From Asterias amurensis (Eukaryota; Echinodermata; Asteroidea; Forcipulatida; Asteriidae): a DNA stretch of 64,000 nucleotides. Positions within the stretch are counted from its first letter, which is position 1; every line of letters starts with the position of its first letter. The stretch covers positions 1,924,501 to 1,988,500 of the forward strand of contig NC_092661.1 of assembly GCF_032118995.1 (NCBI RefSeq), written 5' to 3'. Position numbers and translations under genes: made by a program. Of the stretch, positions 12,201 through 23,279 are shown piece by piece. The notes under the pieces are model-generated. The model did no database searches, was not told the origin of the DNA, and was given only the letters and a program-made list of their open reading frames with translations.

Positions 12201-12757
12201 AACTCGGTCTTGAGGATGGTTCGATCCCCGATGAGAGCCTCTCCGCATCAAGTAACTGGGAAGGCAGAGGTAACAGTACAACAACTGGTGGCCGTCTCAA
12301 CAAGACACCGCCAAGTAACCTTATCATAGGAGCATGGTGTCCTACGGTACCGGATACCAACCAGTGGATACAGGTGAATTTAGGCAACCCGACCTACGTC
12401 ACTGGGGTACTCACACAAGGGCGTTATAATGTAGCTGCTCAGTGGGTGACAAAGTACAAAGTGCAGTTCGAACCGCCCTCACCGGCATGTCTTGTTGATG
12501 TGAAGGAACAACTTGGTCAAACTCAGGTATGTTGATATATTAAAGAGCCTCCTTTTATTTCACCCTTTTTAGAATGAAAACAACTAATAATAGGATGTTA
12601 TTTGTCCTCCTTCTAGATATTCAATGGCAACACCGATCAGAACAGCACCGTGGAGAGGCACTTCTTCAAGCCCGTCTTGGCGGTCAAGATTCGCATCGTG
12701 CCCGTTGAGTGGGAGTGGTTCATCGCGCTGCGTTTTGAGCTGCTTGGCTGTAAATAA
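9286..12757 (+). CDS. PAN + F5/8C discoidin secreted protein (P2)
   Basis: Exons are 9286-9621, 10186-10243, 12198-12526 and 12617-12757. All junctions keep frame and give 287 residues. The signal peptide is about residues 1-20 (MADLSGLIFFLLEIFLEVSA). The PAN/apple domain has six cysteines (C57, C61, C67, C79, the fifth near 90, and one at 111) and N-I-S and N-A-S glycosylation sites. The discoidin domain runs from C128 in exon 2 to the C-terminal CK and contains EKLGLEDG, NQWIQV, VTKYKVQFE and LRFELLGC. Such proteins are secreted and usually bind glycans or lipids; the ligand here is unknown. Spike-loop residues (EGRGNSTT, RYNVAA) differ from siblings. I chose the ATG at 9286 over an in-frame GTG nine bases upstream. 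Intron 2 (1.95 kb) holds a minisatellite and repeats. Confidence 0.85.
10980..11165 (-). repeat. SINE-like repeat in P2 intron 2, reversed
   Basis: The text caaggtgctgtgtcacaatttgctgcc and gggcgaaccccttctctttt mirrors the unit-head repeats. It ends on the plus strand with a near-perfect B box (ggttcgaatccc) at about 11148, preceded by ttattccggaggtcg. The tRNA-like part has no complete cloverleaf. Confidence 0.55.
11170..11590 (+). repeat. Minisatellite in P2 intron 2
   Basis: The motif gtgtagattcgtaacgaa and variants (tatagattcgaaacgaatc, tacagttgagt) repeat about ten times with a period of roughly 25-45 bases. Each unit contains an inverted pair gattcg / cgaatc. It is the main reason intron 2 of P2 is twice as long as that of P4. 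A single agtgtagattcg remnant persists in the P4 and P5 introns near 27752 and 40653. Confidence 0.8.
11775..12102. mobile_element. TTAA MITE, family 1, in P2 intron 2
   Basis: TTAA precedes agacactggactctattgg. The right end gtaattaccaatagtgtcc is eroded. It lies about 95 bases before exon 3. Confidence 0.75.
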
Positions 12758-13311
12758 GTAACGTACAGTAGACGACATACTTTAAGCGAAATGGAGGAAA
12801 CTTCAATTCATTTAAATGTTTAATTCAACTTGGTTTATTGGTTTAACAAAAGAACATAAAAAAATCTAATCAAAATTTAGGTGTAACTGACCATAATGTG
12901 ACACCAACCTTGGTATCTAGTGTTCAACACACAGTTTAGTTTTCAATGTGCAATCATACCCGTGTTCCAGGAAACTCTGTCCGCCGGGGATTTTGTACCC
13001 AATACATATGGGGGGGGGGGGGTTGACAGAATAATTTTCAATAATGAAAATTAATAAATAAATCAATAATGAAAATTATTGTAAGCTGAAGAAGGATGTT
13101 TCAAAAGAGGGCGTACACAGTTCGCCGTGGGAGGGGGGGGGGGCAAGAATCCCCGGGGACAGAATCTCCTGCCACAACATATCTTTGTAAAAAAAAAAAA
13201 TTCAACCAATTTGACAGAATGTGTTTTAACTGATTTGATGTTCTTAATAATTTTATCTGCATGTATTATATTAAGTGTCTATAAGTATTAGTAAGAGCAA
13301 ACCCATCTCCT
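12758..13311. other. 3' flank block of P2 with poly-G runs
   Basis: This is a second copy of the P1 3' flank, with G runs at 13010-13022 and about 13133-13143. No gene is seen. Confidence 0.7.
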
Positions 13312-13315
13312 TTAA

Positions 13316-13617
13316 AGACAGTGGACATTATTGTTAATAATTGTCAAAGACTAGTCTTCACAGTTGGTGTATCTCAACATATGCATAAAATAACAAACCT
13401 GTGAACATTTTAGCTCAATCGGTCGTAGAAGTTGCGAGATAATAATGCAAGAAAAACACCCTTGTCACACGAAGTTTTGTGCTTTTAGATGGTTGATTTC
13501 GAGACCTCAAATTCTAAATCTGAGGTCTCGAAATCAAATTCGTCGAAAATTACTTCTTTCTCGAAAACTACGTCACTTCAGGGGGAGCTGTTTCTCACAA
13601 TGTTTTATACCATACTA
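13316..13617. mobile_element. Truncated TTAA MITE, family 1
   Basis: The left part of the element is present, but at gttttatacca it joins directly to sequence that in the sister block lies near 8409. The right end and about 640 bp are missing. The remaining stretch to 14370 duplicates 8412-9170 and shows no gene. Confidence 0.75.
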
Positions 13618-14371
13618 TTATCAGACTTACCATTGTATATAGAAACTAAATCGAATTACACACTTCGACGGTTTCTCACGCGAACTGAGCCGTGATTTAA
13701 TTACTATTTCTCGCGTACCCTTGAAACGTTTGCGCATTTTGCATCAAGATTATGATTTTTTTCTGAAAACTATTATTCGTTTGAATTGAACCAAGCTTAG
13801 AGAAAAATTAGTTCAATTGAAACACCCGACTCATTATTATTACGCAAAAGCCAACCATACCACCATGTCATACTAGACTAGTATTCGTTCAGCAAGCAAA
13901 ATGAACCAAAACTTACGGATTAATTGTTCCTTACACCCACATACCCCCTTCCCGAGTGGTGACAACTTTGGGGGCCTGTTGTAAACTCTAGGGCTCCTCT
14001 CTAGACGCCAAGACTGACAAAAACAAAACAGATTTGTACTATTGAGTACAACAATTTTAAGGGCCTGGTTTTAAATAATATAATATTTTCCGGTTTAAGC
14101 TTAGGGTCGGGATGAGGATTAGAGTTGTGCAAGCTTGAAAATCAGGCTGAGCTTGATGGGTAGTGTTTTGGTTACAGTTAGAGTCGAATAATGATCAGTC
14201 TGTTTTATATTTTACCGGTCAGAACTACTGCATGAAATTCAGGTTTACGTTCTGGGCCTGGATTGTGTAATCATATAATTAAAATAAAAACGGAACAGCT
14301 TTTCGTGGTCGTCCAAAGGACAAATATTTGTGTCTTTACTTTAATTTTGAGTTTTTTAAACCATGTGTGAG

Positions 14372-14409
14372 TGACGTCAGATGAGTTGTTGTCCTGTTAC
14401 CACGGCAAC
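14372..14409 (+). promoter_or_regulatory. CRE and RFX X-box-like pair upstream of P3
   Basis: Identical to the P2 pair and at the same distance from the ATG, because the P3 promoter is a duplicate of the P2 promoter. Confidence 0.6.
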
Positions 14410-14483
14410 GCATTCCTTTGCAGTCTGCTATTCAGGTCTTGTTCGTGTTCAGCAACTAACTACATCAAGCCAGAGTGAGAAAA

Positions 14484-16284
14484 ATGGCCGACTTGAGTGG
14501 TTTGATTTTCTTTTTGCTTGAGATATTTCTTGAGGTTTCAGCATCTTATAGTGTGAGTGGTCTCTACCGAGGGGTCTGGTACCAGCCGGTAGAGCACTAC
14601 GCCCTGCTAGGCCAGTCCTTTATGAATATCTCAGGCATCTCTGCCGTCAGATGTTCAGTTCGGTGTCTCAGCCATCATGGATGTTTCTCTTTCAACTACG
14701 ATCACATCAATCAAGTCTGTAAGATGAACACCGCCAGTGCTGAGCACGTCTGTAACTTGCAAGGAATGCGTCGTATTACGACGCAACCGCAAAACCAATG
14801 ACCTGCAAGGTAGTTGTAAAATTCGTTTATGTGTATTTCTAAAGGATTAAACCAAATGATTCTTATTTTAAACAGCTACCTGGGGGGAATGTTTTCAACG
14901 GAAATGTATTTAACTTGTTCACCATTTTAATGTAATTTTGATATGTGTACACTTCTGAATTTTTCGTAATATTATCGAATAAAAAAACAGGCCTCTATAT
15001 ACCTTAAGGTTTTGAAAAACTAAAAACACTTCTGCCGTTGACGGCGCGTGTCATAAGACAATGCCGCTGACGTCATTTGTGGGAGTTTGCTTTGTTATAC
15101 CTCCACGCTGCAACAAAAGCGGCTGTACAAATTGGAGCTCCCAACTATGACGTTTTGAGAGTGACTACGTAACAGGGCTTTTCGCAAATCTCTCAGAAAA
15201 GCGCTGGATAAGGGTATTCGAAATGGGTTTTTTTTTTACACAATTAAAATCTATTTATAATCATATGACTCGATTTCCTTATTCATTGAAAACATTTAAA
15301 ATGAAATTCAGCAACGTTCACGACTTGACATTTTCGTTCAAGCAGGTCTTTAAAAGTTGCACAATATTTTTGTTTAAATTTCAAAATGTGTTCGTTCCTA
15401 CCTTGTTTTACAGAGTATTATTTCTGGCAATGAAAAGTGCGCTCCTGTGAAGGTCTGTGTGAGTTTTGGTGAGTAATCAGATAATTATATGTTTTAATTC
15501 CGTTGGAGCGTTAAAGACACTGGACATAAAAAACCAAAATGTGCCCAGTGCCTTTAAGCACATGCAAGAAATTGTGAAAGATTTAGACATCATGACCCAG
15601 TTCAAGTAGATCTTTTTTATCCAAGCTACCTTTAATAAAACTCAAAACCACTATGTGGGCATTATGTGTACATAAATCTTGTATCTTTCTATTCCCGACC
15701 TAGAGAAACTCGGTCTTGAAGATGGTTCGATCCCCGATGAGAGCCTCTCCGCATCAAGCAGCTGGGAACCCCATGACTACCATACGGACACGAGCACACC
15801 GGCTGGTGGCCGTCTCAACAAGATACCGCCTGACGCTAATATCATAGGAGCTTGGCATCCTAAGGTAGCGGATACCAACCAGTGGATACAAGTGGATTTA
15901 GGCAACCCGACCTACGTCACCGGGGTACTCACGCAGGGGCGCCATGCTATTAATTCCCAGTGGGTGACTAAATACAAAGTGCAGTTCGAACCGCCCTCAC
16001 CGGCTTGTCTTGTTGACGTGAATGACCAATTTGGTCAAACTCAGGTATGCTGATATAACAACCTCCTTTGAAGTTTCTTTTTTTAAGGATGATAACAAAC
16101 CTTTCTATTGCTGTTAACAATACGCTTGTCTTCTTCTTTCTAGATATTCAATGGCAACACCGATAGAGACAGCATCGTGGAGAGGCGCTTCTTCAAGCCC
16201 GTCTTGGCGGTCAAGATTCGCATCGTGCCCGTTGCGTGGAATGGTTTCATCGCGCTGCGTTTCGAGCTGATTGGCTGTAAATAA
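14484..16284 (+). pseudogene. PAN + discoidin locus with frameshifted exon 1 (P3)
   Basis: Exons are 14484-14809, 15414-15468, 15704-16044 and 16144-16284, with intact splice sites. Exon 1 is 326 nt instead of 336: near 14752-14770 one codon and then 7 nt are missing relative to P7, so the end of the PAN domain is out of frame and stops at about residue 105. Exons 2-4 stay open and encode a discoidin domain with an unusual long loop (SWEPHDYHTDTSTPAGG) and a retained N-terminal cysteine (VCVSFE). The promoter and exon 1 match P2, while intron 1 onward matches P7, so the locus is a chimera. It may make only a truncated PAN peptide. Confidence 0.8.
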
Positions 16285-16625
16285 GTTACGTGAGGTAAAC
16301 GACCAACCGTAATTGTTGTAGCAAAATGGAGAGAAATCGCTTGATGTCAGATTTGTGACCATTCTGTGACGTATTATAACAACATTATATATTTTGCCTC
16401 ATTATCATCAATATCGTAAACTCTTTGTCTTGGTAGTGCTTGCAATAGTTTAGTTTTAATTTGCGATTTTACAGGCATCATTTCAGGAGAAAGATTTAAA
16501 AACTGTGAAAAAATCAAACAATCTAAGTTCTGAATGGTCATCTCAAGCCTGACACAAATGGACGTAAAACCCTCTACATCAAAAACATTAATGGCATCCA
16601 TAGTGAGTACAGAAAACATCTTTAA

Positions 16626-16988
16626 AGCCATTATACACTTTCGGTAAACAGTTTTGTCCAAGTCCCACACTTCGTGTATCACAACTTATATATAAAATAA
16701 CAAACCTGTGAAAATTTAGGCTCAATCGGTCATCGGAGTCGGGAGAAAATAACGGGAAAAACCACTCTTTTTTCCGCACGTTTCGCCGTGTCATGACATG
16801 TGTTTAAAATAAATCCGTAATTCCCGCTATCGAGAATTGATATTGTTTTAATGTTTTCCCAAAAAGTAAAGCATTTCATTGAATAATATTTCAGGAGAAG
16901 TCTTTCACCATTACCTTCTGTAAACCCTGTAAATAATTTGTAAATCTGTGAACCTTTTTTTTTTCTGTACCGAAAGTGTATAATGGCT
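16626..16988 (+). mobile_element. TTAA MITE, family 2, unit 1 tail
   Basis: The ends are agccattatacactttcggt and its complement between TTAA sites; 363 bp, no coding content. It lies 340 bases past the P3 stop. Its interior runs in the order aagtcccacacttcg ... gtaaatctgtgaacc, taken as forward. Confidence 0.8.
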
Positions 16989-17629
16989 TTAAAGCCACTA
17001 ATATAAAATTTAGTAAACTTTAATAAAATTTATAAAATTTAATTTGTAGGCATACAATAACCCAGTAGCAGAAGAGAGTAAAGTATAGTGAGCGAAAGAG
17101 CATACTTATTTGTACATGCTGCAACTTTCTTATTTTGTAAACTAAATTTATGGTAGAAGTAAGTTTGCATACACAACATAATGGAATGTTTTCCGATAGC
17201 TTTCAGCAAGGCTATAGAATAATTCTTTTCTTGTGTGGGTTTTACCACTATTTTGGGGGAGCACGGCTCTGATCTATCTTCTGTTTATTATCTCAGATGG
17301 AGGGGTAGTGTGATAGCATGTGGGGCGACCTCTGTCGATGAGCGGTGTCCAAGTGTTGTGTTGTTGTGAATGGCACCCATCTTGTTTGTTGTGAAGTAAA
17401 AGGTTAACATGAAATCAGTCTGTCACTGTCATCAGTAATTGAAATTGTAAACGGGTAGTTTTATAGAACTCTTCATGGGTTTTGATTTGTGTTTAGATAA
17501 TCGTTTGATCAGAGAGTGTTGTATTTTAGAGGGTTAATTGAATCATGCGTTTAGGTAACTCTATGCAAAGAGTAGAAGGACATTGAAGCATATAGAGCAA
17601 TGACATTGAAGCCAACATGTACGTGTTTA

Positions 17630-17790
17630 TCAGTCAATTCAATTCAATTCAATAATACGTTCCATATTCTTGTTGGAGAAAAGGAACAATATTTTGAGAA
17701 TTAAACAGTACATAGAAATGTAACAAAATCAAAAGCGCATAAAATTGTACAGAAACAATATAATCTTAAAGCAAATAATAAATAAATAAC
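17630..17790 (-). mobile_element. Possible non-LTR retrotransposon or SINE tail, unit 1 end
   Basis: On the minus strand the text ccaacaagaatatggaacg runs into a (TTGAA)n tail. The same fragment stands before the CAGA tract in units 2 (about 30535), 3 (about 43430) and 4 (about 56410). It is too short to classify. Confidence 0.4.
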
Positions 17791-17870
17791 TAGGAATTAA
17801 CTAGTACATGAGATGAGCGAGAGCATGAGGCTGTTCGAGTAAACCGGGGCTTGTAGACAACAGCCTTTAT

Positions 17871-18034
<164 letters not shown>

Positions 18035-18690
18035 ACGGCGAAGAAAAAACAGGGACAAGACAAACAAAGTGTAGTCGTATCATTTGTAATTTACTGTGTC
18101 TGTGCTATCATTATTGTGTAAGGCTTAATTTATACTTTCTTGTAAGAATAAATTAGTTACAGAATATTTATCTTCTATAATTGAGACGACATTTTGTGCA
18201 ACATGTAATATTGGTAGCTCGTCCTTTATTCTTAAGAAATATAGCTCTCTTCTAAAATGCATATTAACTAGATTTATTTGTCACTGAAATTAATTTGTGC
18301 GTACATTTATGAGTATTAGTTTCAATTCAATCTTGTAAAAAAAATAAATAATGAAAAGAAATGAATATTACTTGCACTCAGTGAGTTTCAAGATCGCCAA
18401 ACGGTTCAAAACACAATTTAAACACAGTCAAATAAACAAGCACCACAAAAAACACAAAATCCACTCAAAAATTAAATTGCATTTTGTTTTCTCACTCAAG
18501 GCGCGCAATTCTTATTTCTTCAATGAAAATGCTACTTAATTGAAAAAAAATCAGCTGATCAAAGAACAACATTTGTTGTGAATTTACCTAAATTTTTTAA
18601 TTAAAACAATTTTACCATTAATTGAAACTGCATAAAATATGGTGAAATAATAAACTTTCAACATTGTTCTCTCAAAATATTTTTTTGATA

Positions 18691-19044
18691 GATAGGGGCC
18701 TCCATCCTTTTGGCAAAGTTCTACTTCATGCTGTGGGTTCGAGAGTCGTGACACCGGTGTCATTAATAAGACACAACCGCGATGCTCGTCCTTCAGATGG
18801 GACACAAAGCCGTGGTCCCGTGTGTTGTTTACTTACGTAAAATAACAGTAAAGAGAAGGGGTTCACCCCCCCCCCCCCCAGTGTTCCTGGTCCGATTGGC
18901 AGAAAATTGCGCCACAGCACTCTGTAAAACATTACACGGTGCTTTCAAAGACTTCCTCATAAAAATAGCCCCACCTTGCAGGAAATACCGTATGTTACAG
19001 CGCCAGGAGCGCCACTGAGTGACGGACATGCGCGCTATATATAA
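18691..19044 (+). repeat. SINE- or LINE-tail-like repeat, unit 2
   Basis: Positional copy of the repeat at 632-992, with a poly-C run near 18866. It lies between the unit head and GPCR A2. Confidence 0.55.
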
Positions 19045-19068
19045 CATTATGCTTAACGATGACAATAT

Positions 19069-19207
19069 GAGACTTTGGAACGCTAGGTGGCAGCAGACTT
19101 TACCAGATAAATGTCCATTGTTTACGTAGTTCTGAGCATGCGCACATTACCGAGAAAAATGGATTTTACCTAGTAAGTCTGCTGCCACCAAGCGTCCCAA
19201 AAGTCTC
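19069..19207. mobile_element. 139-bp palindromic element 3' of GPCR A2
   Basis: Positional copy of the element at 1015-1153 with the same inverted arms. Confidence 0.75.
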
Positions 19208-19367
19208 CTATTCATTTATCATTGTAAAACCATAAGCAACAGCCGTAGGCCTATCTGTAGCTGATAGCTGTAGACGCCAATTTGGACACAGTCCAATTGT
19301 GTGATGAGAGATGACTGCCACTCTAAGAATCGGGCCAACTGTCTCTTGACAACAGTGATTTCGACTT

Positions 19368-20312
19368 TCACAGTTCGATATCAACTGGTGCCACTGATCT
19401 TTTGCAGCACACAAATCGCCCCATGAGGATTCTTTTGGCCACCTGACGAAAAGACTCATTATAAAGACAGTAGATGAACACATTAAACATACTATTACAC
19501 CTTGTCAACCATACTACTACCCATTCAATTATTGGGGGAGGGGTAACGCCCATCGATGTTGTAACTACATACGTGACAAAATTCGGTGTGTAGCAGATGG
19601 CAAAAATTACAGTGACAATGAGGAATGTTTTCAACATCTTTTCTTGATCCGCTTGTGCTTTTTTCTGACGGTTACGGTTTAGTTGTAGATCTTGCCTTTT
19701 ACTGACTTTGATGATGCGATAGTAGACAAATAACATGATCGTCACAGGAGCTATGTCACCCAACATAAGGTTCAGAATATCAACAATTGCAGAGCTGTGT
19801 TCTAGAAAACATACCACTGGAGCTTTTTGAAAAACACTTTTCACTCCAAAAATAAGCTTGATTCCGACTGGGCAACAAAATGAAATGCACAATGCAAAAA
19901 CTACAAGCATGATGAAGCGACGTCGGGTACACCATATTGGGAACTTATACGGCCGTGTGACGGCGATATACCGTTCAATGTTAAGAAACAAAACAGACAG
20001 AATTGACATAATGAAAGATGCATTTGTAACTACAGCAACAACTTCGCAAACGAACTGTCCGTAGACCCATTTTTCTGTGGCTGATGGCACGACACTGAGC
20101 ATTGAAATGATCCCAACTGTTAAGTCATACAACGAGAGAGTAGTCAGTAGAACCTTAGTACTGTCGGCCAAAGTTGAGACACCACGCACCACAGCAATCG
20201 AGAGAGTATTCCCCGAAATGATCAGCAAACCAATGATAACGATGAAAAATGTACGGATAACAATAAACGATTCAGGCAAACCCGAAGGGGCTGTAGTTGT
20301 CGTGGTGTTCAT
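19368..20312 (-). CDS. Rhodopsin-class GPCR, type A copy 2 (A2)
   Basis: This intact 314-residue single-exon paralog of A1 keeps all family landmarks (GN in TM1, ERY, CYTP, NVFIY, C-terminal DIEL). It differs mainly in the bundle core: T96 and N97 in TM3, N181, M183, L184 and G185 in TM5, and R271 and C272 in TM7. The R271 near position 7.43 is unusual inside a 7TM pocket and could change ligand charge preference. The gene lies upstream of GPCR B1 on the same strand in unit 2. No disabling change is visible. Confidence 0.9.
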   Translation of the reverse strand: MNTTTTTAPSGLPESFIVIRTFFIVIIGLLIISGNTLSIAVVRGVSTLADSTKVLLTTLSLYDLTVGIISMLSVVPSATEKWVYGQFVCEVVAVVTNASFIMSILSVLFLNIERYIAVTRPYKFPIWCTRRRFIMLVVFALCISFCCPVGIKLIFGVKSVFQKAPVVCFLEHSSAIVDILNLMLGDIAPVTIMLFVYYRIIKVSKRQDLQLNRNRQKKAQADQEKMLKTFLIVTVIFAICYTPNFVTYVVTTSMGVTPPPIIEWVVVWLTRCNSMFNVFIYCLYNESFRQVAKRILMGRFVCCKRSVAPVDIEL

Positions 20313-21916
20313 TGTTTCTCTACTTATCGTTCAACAGTCAAAAGCTAAACACCGTTCATCAACAGACAGGTCTTCAACAGGCTGGTCTTCAGCTATATAT
20401 GCAGCTATCGCCAGAAGACGATCAGAGCTGATCGAAACGTCGACTTGAAACCAACGGTTCTTTTCAGAAGCATCCCAACTCATTTAGAGATTATCATTAC
20501 ATGGTGTTACCACAAATCTTTCTATTATCGTATTTTCACCATGCAAAGTTTCAAATCATACTAATGCAAAGTTGCAAATCACGGCTTGTCATCAGATGTT
20601 CGTTGTTCGCAGTTAGCTACGATATTAGTGTGCTCAGTGTCTTGATTGTATACCAACTTGTATGTATTTCTTCCAAAGTAAGTCCATACATTAACATGCA
20701 GTCCAGTACATATCAAAAGGACTGCCATTTTTATCGCTATTATTATAACAAGTTTCCGTTCACCGTTTGATGTCTCTGAATTCCTCTCAAAGGTTTTCCC
20801 CTTGTCTGAACAAAAACGACAAGACACTGTAGTTTAGAGCAAATTTGAGCGTGCACAATGGTTTAATTAAAGGTCGGCTAATTTTAATAGCAGCCAAACT
20901 TGTTGACTTTTAGTTGACTACTGTAGTCGACCATTAGAACCAGCCTCATAACCATGCTTTCTTTCCTGACTGGTAGCCAATTGTTTCTTGCTAACCGTGT
21001 AGAGCACAGAAGGGAACTCCAGTAGACCCATACAAATACTCCTTCTACCCTCGATCCATCCGACTATGGAACCAGCTTCCGCTGTGATGTCTCCTTCAAT
21101 AGCAGCATTCAAGTGAAACTGCCCTACCAGCTATCAGAGGGATGAGGCTACATGTCGGCTCACATCTCCTCTAATTCATCCTTCAGTTTTTATCGTCTAT
21201 TATCAGTTTTGTTGTCTTGTCGCCACCTTAACTTCACCTTACTTCTTATGCACTTTGCCTGTGACGTCACTTCTGTACCCTCCTTTTGTTATAACTATAA
21301 TAGCTGAACAACTAAGGATTTCACCATCGAAGATTGAAAACAGCAAAAATATCATGGGGCATTGGAAATGTTGAATGCCAAACTGATGGCGACTAGACTA
21401 CTTAATATTCGTATAAAAATGGTTCAATAATCACCACTTACTCAAAATTCAAAGGAAACTGTCAAAGCATGCCACCGTTTGAATGGTCATAATTATTTCT
21501 GATTGGTTTAGTAAAATCATTAGCTGAAATGTAGCAAACGAACCATAGCATCGTTGCCAGGCAACCAAATGAAACACATTATTTTGCAGTAACAAGGGTG
21601 TACTGGGTTGGCTGTGTATGACTATCAATGGTTGGTTAATTATCATTTTACAGTATTTTTTGTTTGAGTTGTCCTTTTTGATGTTTTTTTTTCTTGTCCA
21701 TCAATTGACTTCTTGCATTGCCATTCAATAGTGAAAGACGCATTCATTTAATTAGCCACCGTATTATTTTGATTTAATTACTTTCTAACAATAATGTTCT
21801 GCTATTGAGAGTCAGAGTTCACAAATACTGCCAATGCAAAAACTGAGGTGTTAAAATGTATACTGTGGGTATGGTCATATATCAGATACCGAAGACAGAA
21901 TCAAAATTTACAACAT

Positions 21917-22299
21917 AGGCAGTGGACACTAGTGGTAATTACTCAAAATAACTATTATCATAAAACCTTTCTTGATAACGAGTTATGGGGATAGGTTGAT
22001 AGTATAAAACATTGTGAGAAACTGCTCCCTCTGAAGTGTTGTAGTTGTCGAGAAAGAGGTAAATTTCCACGAGTTTGATTTCGAGACCTCAGATTTAGAA
22101 TTTGAGGTCTCGAAATCAAGCATCTGAAAGCACACAACTTCGTGTGACAAGGGTGTTTTTTTTCTTTTTCATATAGTTATCTCGCAACTCCGACGACGAA
22201 TTAAGCTTAAATTTTCACAGGTTTGTTATTTTATGCATGTTGAGATACGCCAAGTGTGAAGACTGGTCTAGGACAATTACCAATCAGTGTCCAGTGTGT
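21917..22299 (-). mobile_element. TTAA-type MITE, family 1, on the 3' side of GPCR B1
   Basis: Reverse orientation, with ends aggcagtggacactagtgg and gtgtccagtgtgt. It ends only 24 bases from the stop codon of B1 and may supply its 3' UTR. The outer TTAA sites are eroded. Confidence 0.75.
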
Positions 22300-22322
22300 T
22301 TAAGATGAACAATTGTATTCAA

Positions 22323-23279
22323 TTATAATTCAATTTCAATTGGAGCGACCGATCTGTTGCAACAAGGAAATCTCTCTAAGAGGATTTTCTTAGCTGTTTG
22401 ACGAAACACCTTATTGAACAGACAGTAGATGATGACATTGAACATACTGTTGCTGATTACCAACCACAAAAAAAGAAAACTAAGCGAACCTGGAGTAGAT
22501 ACTCCTAACGACGTCAAGGTTCTCAAGGTTAGATGTGGTGTGTAGCATCCAGCAAATGTCAAAGTAACAACAAGGAATGTCTTGAGAGCTTTGTTGTCAT
22601 GATTATTGTTTGCCTCATTGTTGCCATTTTGATTCAGTCGCTGTTCATGTTGGCGACTGATTTTAATCAAACGATAGTAAATATATGACATTGATATTGT
22701 TGGAAATATATCCGCAGAAACTAGGATCCAAATATGAATTGCAAAAGGGGCTTCATCAAAATCACACAGTTGTAGTATATCATCAAATTTTGCAGGTATA
22801 TTGGATGCAACAACGATTAAAAAACTAAAACAAACACTGATTATTGCCTGGAAAAGTACAGCCATTATAACCCGAAATCTGGTGCACCACACAGTAAACT
22901 TGTAGGGTCGGGTTACAGCTATAAACCGTTCAATGTTAAGACTAACAATCGAAAACATCGACATTGGAAAACACATGGTGATTAATAAATTGACCAGATC
23001 GCAGCCCACAACATCAAAAGGCCAGCCGTCCAAAGCCGACGCCGCAGTACTGGGTAATGCAAGAAATCCAAGCAGGAGATCGAATACAGCCAGTGATGTC
23101 ATCAGAACCTTGGTGCTGTCAGCTAAGTTGGTTACACGGCGTGTCACGGCAATTGAAAGAATATTCCCAGATATAATCAGCAGTGCAATGATGGCGATGA
23201 AACAAGTTCGGAGTGCGACGAGGACTGGGGACAGACCCACAGAGTATGTGGATGTAGAGTTCATATTCTCAATGGGCAT
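22323..23279 (-). CDS. Rhodopsin-class GPCR, type B copy 1 (B1)
   Basis: This is a 318-residue single-exon receptor clearly related to type A (shared ISGNILSIAV in TM1, ADSTKVL before TM2, IAVTRPYKF after TM3, and the tail RSVAPxxIEL) but diverged in TM3-TM5. Landmarks are the TM3 cysteine in VGCDL, ERF in place of DRY, CYTP in TM6 and NVIIY in TM7. ICL3 is asparagine-rich (GNNEANNNHDN). It is present only in units 2 and 3. It is divergent from PAN-discoidin gene P4, 3.7 kb away, and is bracketed by inverted TTAA palindromic elements. I chose the first ATG; a second methionine follows at residue 6. Confidence 0.9.
   Translation of the reverse strand: MPIENMNSTSTYSVGLSPVLVALRTCFIAIIALLIISGNILSIAVTRRVTNLADSTKVLMTSLAVFDLLLGFLALPSTAASALDGWPFDVVGCDLVNLLITMCFPMSMFSIVSLNIERFIAVTRPYKFTVWCTRFRVIMAVLFQAIISVCFSFLIVVASNIPAKFDDILQLCDFDEAPFAIHIWILVSADIFPTISMSYIYYRLIKISRQHEQRLNQNGNNEANNNHDNKALKTFLVVTLTFAGCYTPHLTLRTLTSLGVSTPGSLSFLFLWLVISNSMFNVIIYCLFNKVFRQTAKKILLERFPCCNRSVAPIEIEL

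Noticed and set aside
16374-16794. Minus-strand frames after P3, repeated after P7
   Set aside because: They lie in the family 2 MITE and its flank and differ between copies by indels.
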